DNA of 64,000 nucleotides from a bacterium (GTDB taxonomy: Bacteria; Electryoneota; RPQS01; DYHQ01), in the NCBI GenBank assembly GCA_030622545.1, contig JAUXGA010000004.1, positions 154,943 through 218,942 of the forward strand, given 5' to 3'. Position 1 is the stretch's first letter. Every line of letters begins with the position of its first letter. The notes below the pieces were generated by a model. It ran no database searches. It was given only the letters and a program-made list of their open reading frames with translations, and was not told where the DNA came from. Below, in pieces: positions 10,528 through 19,192 of this stretch. Both the position numbers and the translations under genes were made by a program.

Positions 10528-11934
10528 TTAGCTTTGTCCTTCCCCTCGAAGCACAACCAACATTGTCATCAACAGAATTCGCAGATCGAGAACGAGCGAA
10601 AGATTTTCGATATAAAACAAATCATAGCGCAGTTTCAAAGCGACGTCTTCCGCTGCGGTACTGTAGCGCATATGCACCTGTGACCAGCCCGTAATCCCCG
10701 GTTTCAAATTCAGACGTCTTTCGTAGAGCGGAATTTCATGAGTGAACTTCTCCACAAATTCACGCCGCTCCGGACGGGGACCGACAAGACTCATGTGTCC
10801 CGCAAATACATTCAGAAGCTGGGGAAGTTCATCCATGCGCGTCGCTCGAATGAATCGTCCAACGCGGGTAATGCGAGGATCATCGATTGTGGCCATCACA
10901 GGCCCACTTCGAGCTTCGGCGTCTCTCCTCATCGAGCGAAATTTGAAAAGACGGAATTCGCGGCCTCCTCTTCCAACGCGATTCTGAACAAAAATAATCG
11001 GTCCGGGTGAATCAAGCGGAATCAGCACAAACAAAACAAGCCAGATAGGAAAAGTCAGAATCAGCAGGATGACGGAACTCACGATGTCCATTATCCGTTT
11101 CAGCACCCGTTCTCCCCAAGGGAGAAGCTCTGCTTGAATCGCCACCAGTGGATGTCCGGAAACCCATCTCGGTCGAACACTGCCGAGCAAAGCCGGATAC
11201 TGATCCGCAGGCACAAAACCGCGCAAATTCTGTGGCGTCAATGAACGAACGAGCCCGGGCAACATCGCCTCGTTGGGAGGATCCAACGCTAAAAGTACCG
11301 TGTTGAAGAAATGTTGCATCCGCAGCAGCGATAGATTGCGTGCGGAGCCCAGCATGGGGAGCGATTCCCACGTTTCTGCAGATGTGTCTCCCTCCGAAGC
11401 CACTCCCACAAGACGGAAACCAAGATCGGGAGATTTCTGAACTCGCTTTAAAAACTCCCGTGCGCGTTCTCCCGTACCGACCAGCAACGTCGGTGACAGA
11501 CCCACCCCGCGACGTCTAAGGAATTTCAATATTGTCAATAGTAAAACGCGCCCTCCGGCCAATACCAGATAGACCAATCCGAAATAAGCCAGCAGAATAA
11601 CGCGTGTGAGTGGTAAGGGATCACTGTACTCAAACGTTACGAGAAAGAGCAGAATCGTTCCGACAACCGTTGTCCGCAGTACATAAGCCGCAATCTCTTT
11701 TCTTCCCTGTACCGGATCGAAACGATAGAGATCGAAAAAGGCGCCGATGAAAATCCAAAACAACCAGAGGATAAAGCTCGGCAGCAATAAATCGATAGCA
11801 TAGAAATGAACCGGATTGACAAAAAGACCCGTGCGGAACCGCAGATAAAACGTTGCATAGAAAGCAAGCTCTAATCCGATTCCGTCAAGAAAGAAAATAA
11901 GAAAGCGCAATTTGGCGCGCTGGGACATCATCAA
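10528..11934 (-). CDS. Undecaprenyl-phosphate sugar phosphotransferase (WcaJ/WbaP-type)
   Basis: This 468-residue membrane enzyme probably starts polysaccharide repeat-unit synthesis by moving a sugar-1-phosphate onto undecaprenyl phosphate. The N-terminal half has about four predicted helices and a CoA-binding-like Rossmann segment (LLVGTGERAREF). The C-terminal catalytic bacterial sugar transferase domain begins KRIMDIVSSVILLI, then shows the VGRGGREFRLFKFRSM and LVGPRPERREF signatures and the KPGITGWSQV block. It closes a five-gene polysaccharide block on the minus strand. The sugar (often glucose or galactose) cannot be deduced. Confidence 0.92.
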   Translation of the reverse strand: MMMSQRAKLRFLIFFLDGIGLELAFYATFYLRFRTGLFVNPVHFYAIDLLLPSFILWLFWIFIGAFFDLYRFDPVQGRKEIAAYVLRTTVVGTILLFLVTFEYSDPLPLTRVILLAYFGLVYLVLAGGRVLLLTILKFLRRRGVGLSPTLLVGTGERAREFLKRVQKSPDLGFRLVGVASEGDTSAETWESLPMLGSARNLSLLRMQHFFNTVLLALDPPNEAMLPGLVRSLTPQNLRGFVPADQYPALLGSVRPRWVSGHPLVAIQAELLPWGERVLKRIMDIVSSVILLILTFPIWLVLFVLIPLDSPGPIIFVQNRVGRGGREFRLFKFRSMRRDAEARSGPVMATIDDPRITRVGRFIRATRMDELPQLLNVFAGHMSLVGPRPERREFVEKFTHEIPLYERRLNLKPGITGWSQVHMRYSTAAEDVALKLRYDLFYIENLSLVLDLRILLMTMLVVLRGEGQS

Positions 11935-11962
11935 TATAACCTAAAAGCCTGGAATGCGAACG

Positions 11963-13090
11963 TCACAATGCCCGCGGAACTCCTTCGACGGTTTCTTCAA
12001 AAAGCTCCAATGTAGCTTTCGCCGCCTGTGTCCAACTGAAAAGCTGCGCTCGCTGCAGTCCATTTTCTCGAAGCTGCGCTCGAAGCTGTTTTTCGGTTAA
12101 AAGCCGATGCAATATTCGCCGAATATCCTGAGTGTCATTTGGATCGAAGTAGAGAACAGCATCCCCTCCGACTTCCGGCAAAGACGAAACCTTCGATGCT
12201 CCTACGGGACATCCACTCGCCATCGCTTCCAACAGCGGAAATCCATAACCTTCATATAAAGAAGGAAACATATAGCATGTTGCTTGCCGATAGATGTCAC
12301 GAAGCTCTTGCGCGGGCAAAAAACCCGGAAGAATAACATGGTCTGCAATTCCGAGAACTCGGCACTTCTCCCGCAATGCCGGCGACTTTCCTTCAGTTCC
12401 CCCGATGAGCAATAAGGCATACTTCTCTTTTAGGTTTTCTTCGAGTCCGGAATAAGCGTCAAGGAGTCGTGCGAGATTTTTTCGAGGCTGCAGCGTTCCG
12501 ACGGACAAAATAAATCCTTTACGGAGATTCATTTTCTTTAACAGTCGTTCCACGGGTTCCGAATGGGAATTTTGTGAAGTAAATCCGGGATCACATCCAC
12601 TGGGGATTTTCACGATTTTCTGAGAAGGAACCTTTAGCAAATGTTGTAAATCATCTCTGGCAGAATCCGAATGCACAATAATTCGATCCGCAACTCGCAC
12701 CGCATGTGCAATCGTGTGTTTCAGCATCAAACGCCGCCGGAGCCGGAACATCTGCGGAAAATAGTAGTACGCGATATCGTGAACGGTTGTCACCGTGCGG
12801 AAAGGCCGTCGATAGGGAATATGATGGCGATGAAAGTGAAAAAGCTCAATCCCTCGCCTTGATGCTTCTCCGGGAACGCCAAACGTCTCCCAGATTATGA
12901 GAGGCAGTCTAATTTTGACCGTTTCGACATCAAGTGCTTCAAACTCGGGCGGCAGACCTGTGCGGTCTGTGAAGAAAACAATCTCGTGCCCTCGCGGCTC
13001 GGCCAGCATCGCCTGCGCCAGGAAATAGCGATAATTATCGACTCCCAAACGCTGACCGCTGAGAAAACGGCAATCAATCCCGATCCGCAA
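11963..13090 (-). CDS. Glycosyltransferase family 4
   Basis: This 375-residue GT-B fold protein belongs to CAZy family GT4. The N-terminal domain begins MRIGIDCRFLSGQRLGVDNY, and the C-terminal donor domain shows LSVGTLQPRKNLARLLDAY and the EX7E-type motif in EGYGFPLLEAMASGCPV. No signal peptide is present, so it acts at the cytoplasmic face on a lipid-linked intermediate. Its start overlaps the previous glycosyltransferase by 17 bp. With the neighbouring ligase, chain-length regulator and initiating transferase it forms a polysaccharide assembly set. Donor and acceptor sugars are not predictable. Confidence 0.92.
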   Translation of the reverse strand: MRIGIDCRFLSGQRLGVDNYRYFLAQAMLAEPRGHEIVFFTDRTGLPPEFEALDVETVKIRLPLIIWETFGVPGEASRRGIELFHFHRHHIPYRRPFRTVTTVHDIAYYYFPQMFRLRRRLMLKHTIAHAVRVADRIIVHSDSARDDLQHLLKVPSQKIVKIPSGCDPGFTSQNSHSEPVERLLKKMNLRKGFILSVGTLQPRKNLARLLDAYSGLEENLKEKYALLLIGGTEGKSPALREKCRVLGIADHVILPGFLPAQELRDIYRQATCYMFPSLYEGYGFPLLEAMASGCPVGASKVSSLPEVGGDAVLYFDPNDTQDIRRILHRLLTEKQLRAQLRENGLQRAQLFSWTQAAKATLELFEETVEGVPRAL

Positions 13091-14240
13091 GAATGGTCTC
13101 CTCCCCTTCCAGCCACCGATGATAAAAAGTCTTCAGACCTTCGCGAAATTGAGCAGGTGAGCTGGTTTCACGTACGAATTGCCGAGCCTTTTCCATAGAC
13201 TCATGCGTCTCGTCTTTCGAGCTCAGCACGTTTCTCATCGCATCGGACAAAGCCGGAATATCCCTTGGTGGAACAAGCGTGCCGCGCTCACCATCACCCA
13301 GCATTTCCGGAACCGCTCCAACAGATGTGGCAATAACAGAAACTCCTTCCGCCATCGCTTCAAGCAGGACGAACGGATAATGTTCGGTGTGGGACGCCAG
13401 CACACAAGCATCGCATAGTTTAAGAAGCGCGCGGCCATCCGAACGGTAGCCCGTGAAAATAATCCGCGGCATCAACCCAAATGCAAAACATTTCTGAACG
13501 AGACTCGTTCTCTCCTCACCTTCACCGACAATAAGGAGCCCGCAATCCGGAAATTCATTCGTGATAGCAGCAAAGGCTTCGAGTAATTCGTAAATCCCTT
13601 TAGCGCGCCGCAGAACACCCATGAAACCAATCCAGCGTTTAATACCTCTCTCGCTGCCGTTTTGGGTTAACTCTTCCCAATCGGGAGCTGCTTCGACAGG
13701 AAAATCAGAGACGCAGGGACGAAGAAGCACTCGCGACTCCGGCGATACTCCGAGACGTTGGAAAATCTGCTGATCATAATGCGCCAATGCAATCCAGTCG
13801 GTGACGAAGCGGCTAAACAAGCGTGTTTCCATCCGGCGCAATCTGGATTTGACAGTAACTTCTTCCGGAGGATCAATCGCATGAGCTGTTATGACGATGC
13901 GTTTCACGCCCGCCCACCGCAACGCGGAAAAAACCGTTTTATTTCCCCAGAAAAGCGACGAAAGCTGCAGGCTGGCATGGCGAATCTTATGCCGCCGAAC
14001 CACATGCCTGAGAGTCTTGAAAGCGAGCAAATCCAGACGACGACCGACGCGTAGAGGCAACACGCTGGCGTTCATATCACGAGCGGCTTTTTCAATCTCA
14101 GCGTTGACCGACGAAGGCGGCAAGACGATTAATGTCGGCCATAGCTCCGGCTCCAAAGCACGCAGCACATCGCTGAAATAACGATGCGCCCCGCCGCCGG
14201 GTTCCATGTCACCGTATAGTAGCCAAGGTAGTCGCTTCAT
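13074..14240 (-). CDS. Glycosyltransferase family 4
   Basis: I place the start at ATG 14240, giving 388 residues beginning MKRLPWLLYGDMEPGGGAHRY. This is the usual start for a GT4 acceptor domain, and GAGG lies just upstream. The open frame continues 81 bp further, but that part only reads through the end of the O-antigen ligase gene. The donor domain shows IGFMGVLRRAKGIYELLEAF and HTEHYPFVLLEAMAEGVSVIAT, carrying the EX7E-type motif. The gene overlaps the ligase by 32 bp. It is expected to add a sugar to the growing repeat unit in the cytoplasm. Confidence 0.88.
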   Translation of the reverse strand: MKRLPWLLYGDMEPGGGAHRYFSDVLRALEPELWPTLIVLPPSSVNAEIEKAARDMNASVLPLRVGRRLDLLAFKTLRHVVRRHKIRHASLQLSSLFWGNKTVFSALRWAGVKRIVITAHAIDPPEEVTVKSRLRRMETRLFSRFVTDWIALAHYDQQIFQRLGVSPESRVLLRPCVSDFPVEAAPDWEELTQNGSERGIKRWIGFMGVLRRAKGIYELLEAFAAITNEFPDCGLLIVGEGEERTSLVQKCFAFGLMPRIIFTGYRSDGRALLKLCDACVLASHTEHYPFVLLEAMAEGVSVIATSVGAVPEMLGDGERGTLVPPRDIPALSDAMRNVLSSKDETHESMEKARQFVRETSSPAQFREGLKTFYHRWLEGEETILADRD

Positions 14241-15534
14241 TTTCCTCAGATTCCTGATCACACGCCAGTTTCGCCGCGATGAGTCCCGCCAGCCACCAGA
14301 AAGGCACAAACATCGCCGCACTCAAAAACGCCGCTCCAAAGAGAAAACCGATTAAACTGATTCGCAATCCGATAGCAAGATTATCTGTCATCGCTGCTTT
14401 GTCGAATCGATGTCGCCCGGCTCGTGTTGCTTTGAGAAGTGATAGAACAAAACCGCCGAAGAGAAAAAGGGCAATGATTCCTCCCTCAGCGATAATGTCG
14501 ATATAGCTATTATGAGAGTACTTCGGCTTGCTCATTTTCACGAAGGAAAGCGAATGATGGTAGTAGTTCCCGAGACCTACTCCGAAAGGAAACGCGTCAA
14601 TCGCCATATCGATTCCTCCTTTCAGCAGCCGTCCCCGGTTCTGAAGCGAGGCATCTCCCGCGCCGGAAGTCAGTGTCTCAACGCGCTCCATAAGTCCAAT
14701 CGGAAGCAGAAACAACAGAAGCGTAACGATACCACCGATTAGAAGGAAAAGACGAAGGCGTCTGCGTTCCGCCCAGAGACAAAGCAGCAGTGCAATAAAA
14801 GCCGACAGCAGCGCTGCCCTCGAAAGACTGACAAGAATTCCCACAAGCACGGCGACAAAGCCACCCATCGCGATGAGCTTCGTTGTCCATTTCAATTGAG
14901 TTCGCCAGAGGGCAAACGACACACCGATGAGTGCCAAAAGAGCCAACGCGAAATAATTCGGATCAAACCAAAGCCCGTAGAGTCGCGTTGTTTCCACGGC
15001 GACGTATTGAGAAAGTTCTCCGGCAGCGCCGCTGAAAAAAAACCGGTAGCCTGTATAGGTGGAAATGAGCACGGCAAAGAAGGCTCCCCCTAACGCCGCA
15101 AGGATAAGAGAAATCAGCTTCCGGTAGCTTTGCGCTGCTTCCACAATCAGGAAAAATACTAACAGGCTTTTGACATAGAATGACAGAGCTTCCAATCCCG
15201 GTTTTACATTAGCCGCCCACACGAGGGTAGCCGTCATCCATGCCAGCCACAAGAACGCCCAGCGCGCCGCAGGAGGGAATCGCCATTCGAGACTGCCGCT
15301 GAGCAGCTTCTTAATCGCAAAAACTGCGAGGGTCAAAACGACAATCGCTGTGTCGATTCCCGGAAGAAGACTGGCCAAACGTCCGAAGAGCGAAAAGCTG
15401 ATATAAAGCGCTCCAAGCATCGGCCACTGAAATAGCGCGACCGCTCCGAGGATGCCCGCAAGACCCAATCCTATAAGATTTGCCCTCGCTGAGAAATGCC
15501 AAAGAAGAAGCGCAGCCGGAAACAGCAGCGCCAA
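14209..15534 (-). CDS. O-antigen ligase/polymerase family (Wzy_C) membrane protein
   Basis: This protein of at least 441 residues has about ten to twelve predicted membrane helices and a large periplasmic loop with LYGLWFDPNYFALALLALIGV and VGLGNYYHHSLSFVKM, then the HNSYIDIIAEGGIIALFLF block typical of the Wzy_C/O-antigen ligase superfamily. It may polymerise repeat units or ligate chains onto a carrier. The start is uncertain: 15534 is a TTG inside the first helix, and codons upstream to the preceding stop (GFIRRWFHSEYGLAVA) look like a genuine basic N-terminus but contain no ATG, GTG or TTG. The 93-bp gap to the chain-length gene therefore probably holds the true N-terminus. Confidence 0.85.
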   Translation of the reverse strand: MALLFPAALLLWHFSARANLIGLGLAGILGAVALFQWPMLGALYISFSLFGRLASLLPGIDTAIVVLTLAVFAIKKLLSGSLEWRFPPAARWAFLWLAWMTATLVWAANVKPGLEALSFYVKSLLVFFLIVEAAQSYRKLISLILAALGGAFFAVLISTYTGYRFFFSGAAGELSQYVAVETTRLYGLWFDPNYFALALLALIGVSFALWRTQLKWTTKLIAMGGFVAVLVGILVSLSRAALLSAFIALLLCLWAERRRLRLFLLIGGIVTLLLFLLPIGLMERVETLTSGAGDASLQNRGRLLKGGIDMAIDAFPFGVGLGNYYHHSLSFVKMSKPKYSHNSYIDIIAEGGIIALFLFGGFVLSLLKATRAGRHRFDKAAMTDNLAIGLRISLIGFLFGAAFLSAAMFVPFWWLAGLIAAKLACDQESEENEATTLATIR

Positions 15535-15627
15535 AGCTACAGCTAATCCATACTCACTGTGAAACCAGCGGCGTATAAATCCGCGTACGTGTTCCGTGGA
15601 GATACTCCCTTCTTCAGGTGGATGGAT

Positions 15628-16830
15628 TTATCTGGTCTTTCGGCGTCGGACAGCATCCTTCAGAGCGAGAATTCTCTTGTGCTGAGGATGAGCCGGCTCC
15701 GCGTTCGCGGCCCGATAATTATCAAGAATCAGCGCAATAGCGATAGCAAAAACAAAAGCGGCAGCGGCGGCGGCAACCACCATAATGCCGCGCTTCGGCC
15801 ATGACCGCTTCGTCGGTGGGACTGCTCGGTCAATCGCCTGCATTGTCGGAGTGCGGCGCACTTCCGCGATACGCGCTTGTTCGTATTGCTGCACTAAGAA
15901 TTGATAAAGGAACTCCTGCACCGTTATATCTCTGAGGAGTTTCAGATAGGTCGCGCCGTAAACGGAAGCATCGTTTAACGAGAGAATCAATTTATCTTCG
16001 GCATCCTGTTGATGGCGATCCACAAGTCGGCGCATCTGCTTGCGCACTCCCGCTACCTTCCGCTGCAGTTCTTCGACCAGAGGATTATCCGCCGGCATCA
16101 TTTCTCGGGCCAACGTGAGTTCAAGTTCCGCCTCTAATCGCAAGACTTCCAATTCAGCCGCGGTCCTAATCGTCGCCTTTACCTGTTCTTCAACATCCAA
16201 AATGCCTGTCCGCTGCTGAAAAGAGCGCATGCTGTCTTCGAGAATCTCCATTCGATGGCGTGAATCTTCCAAACGCTCGGAGATAAAAACCTTCTCGAAA
16301 GTCGCCTTCTGTGATTTCAATTCCTGATTGCATCGATCGAGTTCATGCGAGTAAAAATTTGCCATTCCCGCTGCCATCTTCGGATCACGAGAGGTTACCT
16401 CAATCGTGACGGTTCCATCCTGCAGATCATATTGGAATTTAGCACGACCTTGCAGCTTTTTGATAACATCTTCAATGGGAACATCGTTCATCTTCCACAC
16501 ATCCCGCAGGGCAAACGTATCAATCACCGCTTCACTCATCGACCGGCTGCGAAGAATCGTTAAGTAAATTTCTCCCGGAAGCGCTCCCATCTGAGCTGCG
16601 AAACCGGCCACACCCGGCAAACCCGCCAACTTTGACGAGATAAAACTCGACATGTCCAACTGCTGATCCTGACTGGGGAAAAGCGTTGACGTTGCCGTGT
16701 AACGCGATGGGATAATCAGCGAAAAAATTACCGTCACAATGATGATGAGCCCGATGAAAAGCGTTAGAAACCGCCGCCAGCGAAAAAGAAATGTCAGGAA
16801 ATCAATAAGATTCACTTTGTCAGAAGTCAT
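15628..16830 (-). CDS. Wzz/GNVR-type polysaccharide chain-length determinant protein
   Basis: This 400-residue inner-membrane protein has one N-terminal helix (about 18-38, FLTLFIGLIIIVTVIFSLII), a proline-rich exit IPSRYTATSTLFPSQD, a long helical periplasmic region (about 110-320, rich in E/Q/R heptads) and a second helix near 345-368 preceded by the VPPTKRSWPKR motif that defines GNVR/Wzz proteins. The C-terminal tail is short, with no BY-kinase domain. It sets polymer length for the downstream polymerase. It is the first gene of the polysaccharide operon, and a strong promoter lies 60 bp upstream. Confidence 0.9.
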   Translation of the reverse strand: MTSDKVNLIDFLTFLFRWRRFLTLFIGLIIIVTVIFSLIIPSRYTATSTLFPSQDQQLDMSSFISSKLAGLPGVAGFAAQMGALPGEIYLTILRSRSMSEAVIDTFALRDVWKMNDVPIEDVIKKLQGRAKFQYDLQDGTVTIEVTSRDPKMAAGMANFYSHELDRCNQELKSQKATFEKVFISERLEDSRHRMEILEDSMRSFQQRTGILDVEEQVKATIRTAAELEVLRLEAELELTLAREMMPADNPLVEELQRKVAGVRKQMRRLVDRHQQDAEDKLILSLNDASVYGATYLKLLRDITVQEFLYQFLVQQYEQARIAEVRRTPTMQAIDRAVPPTKRSWPKRGIMVVAAAAAAFVFAIAIALILDNYRAANAEPAHPQHKRILALKDAVRRRKTR

Positions 16831-16889
16831 AAGACAGGTTGTCTGCCTCCCTAAAATTCACGGAGTTAACCAAACCATAGTAAGTTATT

Positions 16890-16918
16890 ATAATACAAAT
16901 TCTCAAGGTAAAAGTCAA
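16890..16918 (-). promoter_or_regulatory. Sigma-70-type promoter of the polysaccharide operon
   Basis: On the minus strand -35 TTGACT is followed by exactly 17 bp and -10 TATTAT, within an A/T-rich context. It points at the chain-length gene whose start is at 16830, giving a leader of about 50 nt. It is close to consensus and lies just past the terminator of the upstream foldase gene. Confidence 0.8.
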
Positions 16919-16944
16919 CATTTGCCTTACCAAAAGATTTCTCA

Positions 16945-16980
16945 TAAAAACCGCACGACCTAAAGCAACAGGTCGTGCGG
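16945..16980 (-). terminator. Rho-independent terminator of the PpiD/SurA-type gene
   Basis: An 11-bp perfect stem (CCGCACGACCT with AGGTCGTGCGG) encloses an 8-nt loop. On the minus strand it is followed by TTTTTAT, so it ends the transcript of the foldase gene that stops at 17077. The plus-strand side has no U-run. Confidence 0.88.
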
Positions 16981-17076
16981 AAAAGCACCAAAGCATCAGG
17001 GGAATTACCTATCTACATTATTGTTATTATAAGAGTTAAATGCCTTGTGATCTTTCTTGCGAGAATTCAGATAAAC

Positions 17077-18891
17077 TTAGTATTCCGAGAAATAGAGATA
17101 GCGATTGTCAGTGAAATCGCTCTCCTTTTTCGTGGCGGTCATCCATTCCATATATATCTCGTTTTGGGAATTCCTTTCAAGAGTCTGGATGATTCCGGCT
17201 CTTTCGCTCTGGTAGCGGGCACTGTCGAACTCTGATTTATGCAACACGACCGCAAGATACGCGCCCCGTTCTGCTTTCAAAACAGAAGATAATTCCCCCA
17301 CATCAAGTGTCCATAAATAGTGACCGATAACTTGATTAAACCGCACGGGCCCGAGGTTGCCAATCGGCGAAATGCCGTTTAGAGTATCAGGCGAAAGGTT
17401 CTCTCTGATAGACACAGCAGCCAGACTGTCCCCCACGCTGACTTTAGTCCGGAGCGCTTCCGCTTTTTCTGCGGCCATCTCGCGTTGCTTCACCTTCACG
17501 ACTTCTCCCAGCACGTTGGCATGAATATCAGCGAGATTCTGGTGTCCCTCCCGTTGTATATCACGGCATTGGAAAACCACATATCCATCATTGGTTCGAT
17601 AAGAAAAAGATACCTTGCCGACCGGCTCGGCGAAAATGAAATCCACCGCGGCGGGCAATTTTTCCTTTCGGGGAAATGGACTACCGCTCTGCGGGAAGAA
17701 ATTCGATTCCTCGACTTCAAGTTCAAAACGTTCCGCCGCTTCGACAAATCCGATGTCCTTGGCAAGTTCTTGGAAATCGCGAGCCGTCTCAGACGCGATT
17801 TCTTCCGTCTCAGGTGAAGCTTTCCATTTCAGCAGAATATGACTGGCCTTTACCTGTTCCTCATCGTCTTCGACCTTGCGATCTGTCACCTTGATAATGT
17901 GCACTCCAAAACGAGTCACGACGGTATCCGATATCTCGCCGACAGGTGTCTCGAAAGCAACTTTATCGAAACTGAGAACCATTCGTCCACGAGAGAAATA
18001 CCCAAGGTCTCCTCCCTTAGCGCCTGAACCGGGATCCTCTGAATACGTCTTAGCGAGCTCAGCAAAATCTTCCTCTCCAGACCGCGCGCGCGCTAAGAGT
18101 TCAACCATTTCTTCGAGAATTCTCGTCGTATCTTCTGCGGTCATCGTATTGGGGATGGTTACAGCTCGAACCGCTCTGCGTTCGGGTTGCCAGTATCTCT
18201 CCTGATGCTCGAAGTAATATTCGTCGACTTCCTCGTTCGAAATGGAGTTGGTATCGATAGCGATGTCTTTCGTCTCGTATCCCGCAAGGATCATTGAGAA
18301 GCGTCCGTTTTGATCCGAAAACCTTCTCAGGACTTCATCCTCTGAAACGAAAACCGGTGATAACACCCGTGAGATGATTTTCTGACCGGTAATAGACGTA
18401 CGGTAATCCCTTTCGAATTCCAATAGAGTCTGGGTGGATTGAGGATCACGCAAGAAAGCTTCCCATTTCGATGGATCGAATTTCCCGTCCGTATGAAAAT
18501 ATTCCGAATTAACGACGTTTTGTGGAGGATTATTGCGGACAGCCCAAGCAACTTCCTTGTCAGTGGTCTTCACCCGCACTTTTTTCGCGGCGTACTCGAC
18601 CAGATTCGTCTGCACAAGCTCATCCCAGACTTCCTTGCGGATTTTCGTCAGATCTTCGTCAGTCAGCTCGAGATTCTCATCTTGAGCTCGCCTCTGAGTA
18701 ATGACATTCTGAATTATTTGTGTATATGCTTCATAGAGGATTTCACGAGACCCGATTTCCGCGATGACACCCGGTTTCGGTCCACTTCCTTCAAATCCTC
18801 CCGCTCCCCAGCTAAAAACAATCGTAAGCACGAATGCGATCACGAGAGTCCACATAATCAGTGGCATATTCTCGCGCATCTCTTTCATCAT
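17077..18891 (-). CDS. PpiD/SurA-type periplasmic peptidyl-prolyl isomerase/chaperone
   Basis: This 604-residue protein is anchored by one N-terminal helix (about 9-28, MPLIMWTLVIAFVLTIVFSW), followed by a SurA_N-like chaperone segment (residues about 35-190). A parvulin rotamase domain sits near residues 240-340 (FAELAKTYSEDPGSGAKGGD, then FGVHIIKV). A second, more degenerate parvulin-like domain begins at VKASHILLKW. The order matches PpiD, which helps outer-membrane and periplasmic proteins fold on leaving the Sec channel. It is monocistronic, with a promoter at 18940-18968 and a terminator at 16945-16980. The ATG at 18888 or 18876 could be the true start. Confidence 0.88.
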   Translation of the reverse strand: MMKEMRENMPLIMWTLVIAFVLTIVFSWGAGGFEGSGPKPGVIAEIGSREILYEAYTQIIQNVITQRRAQDENLELTDEDLTKIRKEVWDELVQTNLVEYAAKKVRVKTTDKEVAWAVRNNPPQNVVNSEYFHTDGKFDPSKWEAFLRDPQSTQTLLEFERDYRTSITGQKIISRVLSPVFVSEDEVLRRFSDQNGRFSMILAGYETKDIAIDTNSISNEEVDEYYFEHQERYWQPERRAVRAVTIPNTMTAEDTTRILEEMVELLARARSGEEDFAELAKTYSEDPGSGAKGGDLGYFSRGRMVLSFDKVAFETPVGEISDTVVTRFGVHIIKVTDRKVEDDEEQVKASHILLKWKASPETEEIASETARDFQELAKDIGFVEAAERFELEVEESNFFPQSGSPFPRKEKLPAAVDFIFAEPVGKVSFSYRTNDGYVVFQCRDIQREGHQNLADIHANVLGEVVKVKQREMAAEKAEALRTKVSVGDSLAAVSIRENLSPDTLNGISPIGNLGPVRFNQVIGHYLWTLDVGELSSVLKAERGAYLAVVLHKSEFDSARYQSERAGIIQTLERNSQNEIYMEWMTATKKESDFTDNRYLYFSEY

Positions 18892-18939
18892 GATCGGAAT
18901 ACGCTCCCTAGGATTAATCCGAATTTATACCAATCTTTC

Positions 18940-18968
18940 AATATATGGATTTCATTGATAAAAATCAA
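18940..18968 (-). promoter_or_regulatory. Sigma-70-type promoter of the PpiD/SurA-type gene
   Basis: On the minus strand -35 TTGATT, 17 bp, -10 TATATT, about 50 bp ahead of the ATG at 18891. The same two hexamers with the same spacing recur at 58373-58401. Confidence 0.8.
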
Positions 18969-19014
18969 GACGCTTTTACCTCCCCAAAGGCAGCCCCCGA
19001 AAACACCTCCTTTT

Positions 19015-19082
19015 CCGCCGAGCCGGGTTAGCGCAGAGTCCCGTAGGCCTAACGAAGAAACCAACGCGCTTAACCCGGCCGG
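19015..19082. repeat. 68-bp imperfect palindromic repeat (copy of module at 21256-21324)
   Basis: The ends read GCCGAGCCGGGTTAGCGC and GCGCTTAACCCGGCCGG, so the element can fold into a hairpin with GCCGGGTT/AACCCGGC arms. Its reverse complement aligns over most of its length with 21256-21324, sharing the central GGCCTACGGGA block. It lies in the 301-bp divergent gap between the foldase gene and uvrB, between the foldase promoter and the uvrB start. No coding function is visible. Confidence 0.8.
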
Positions 19083-19192
19083 AATTTCTAAGTATTTGAT
19101 ATATAACAATATAAGCTGCTCTCTTCAGAAACGACAACGCACTCTCTGCCATCAGTTTGCATTTTTGGCAGGTATGATATAAATTACTGGCT

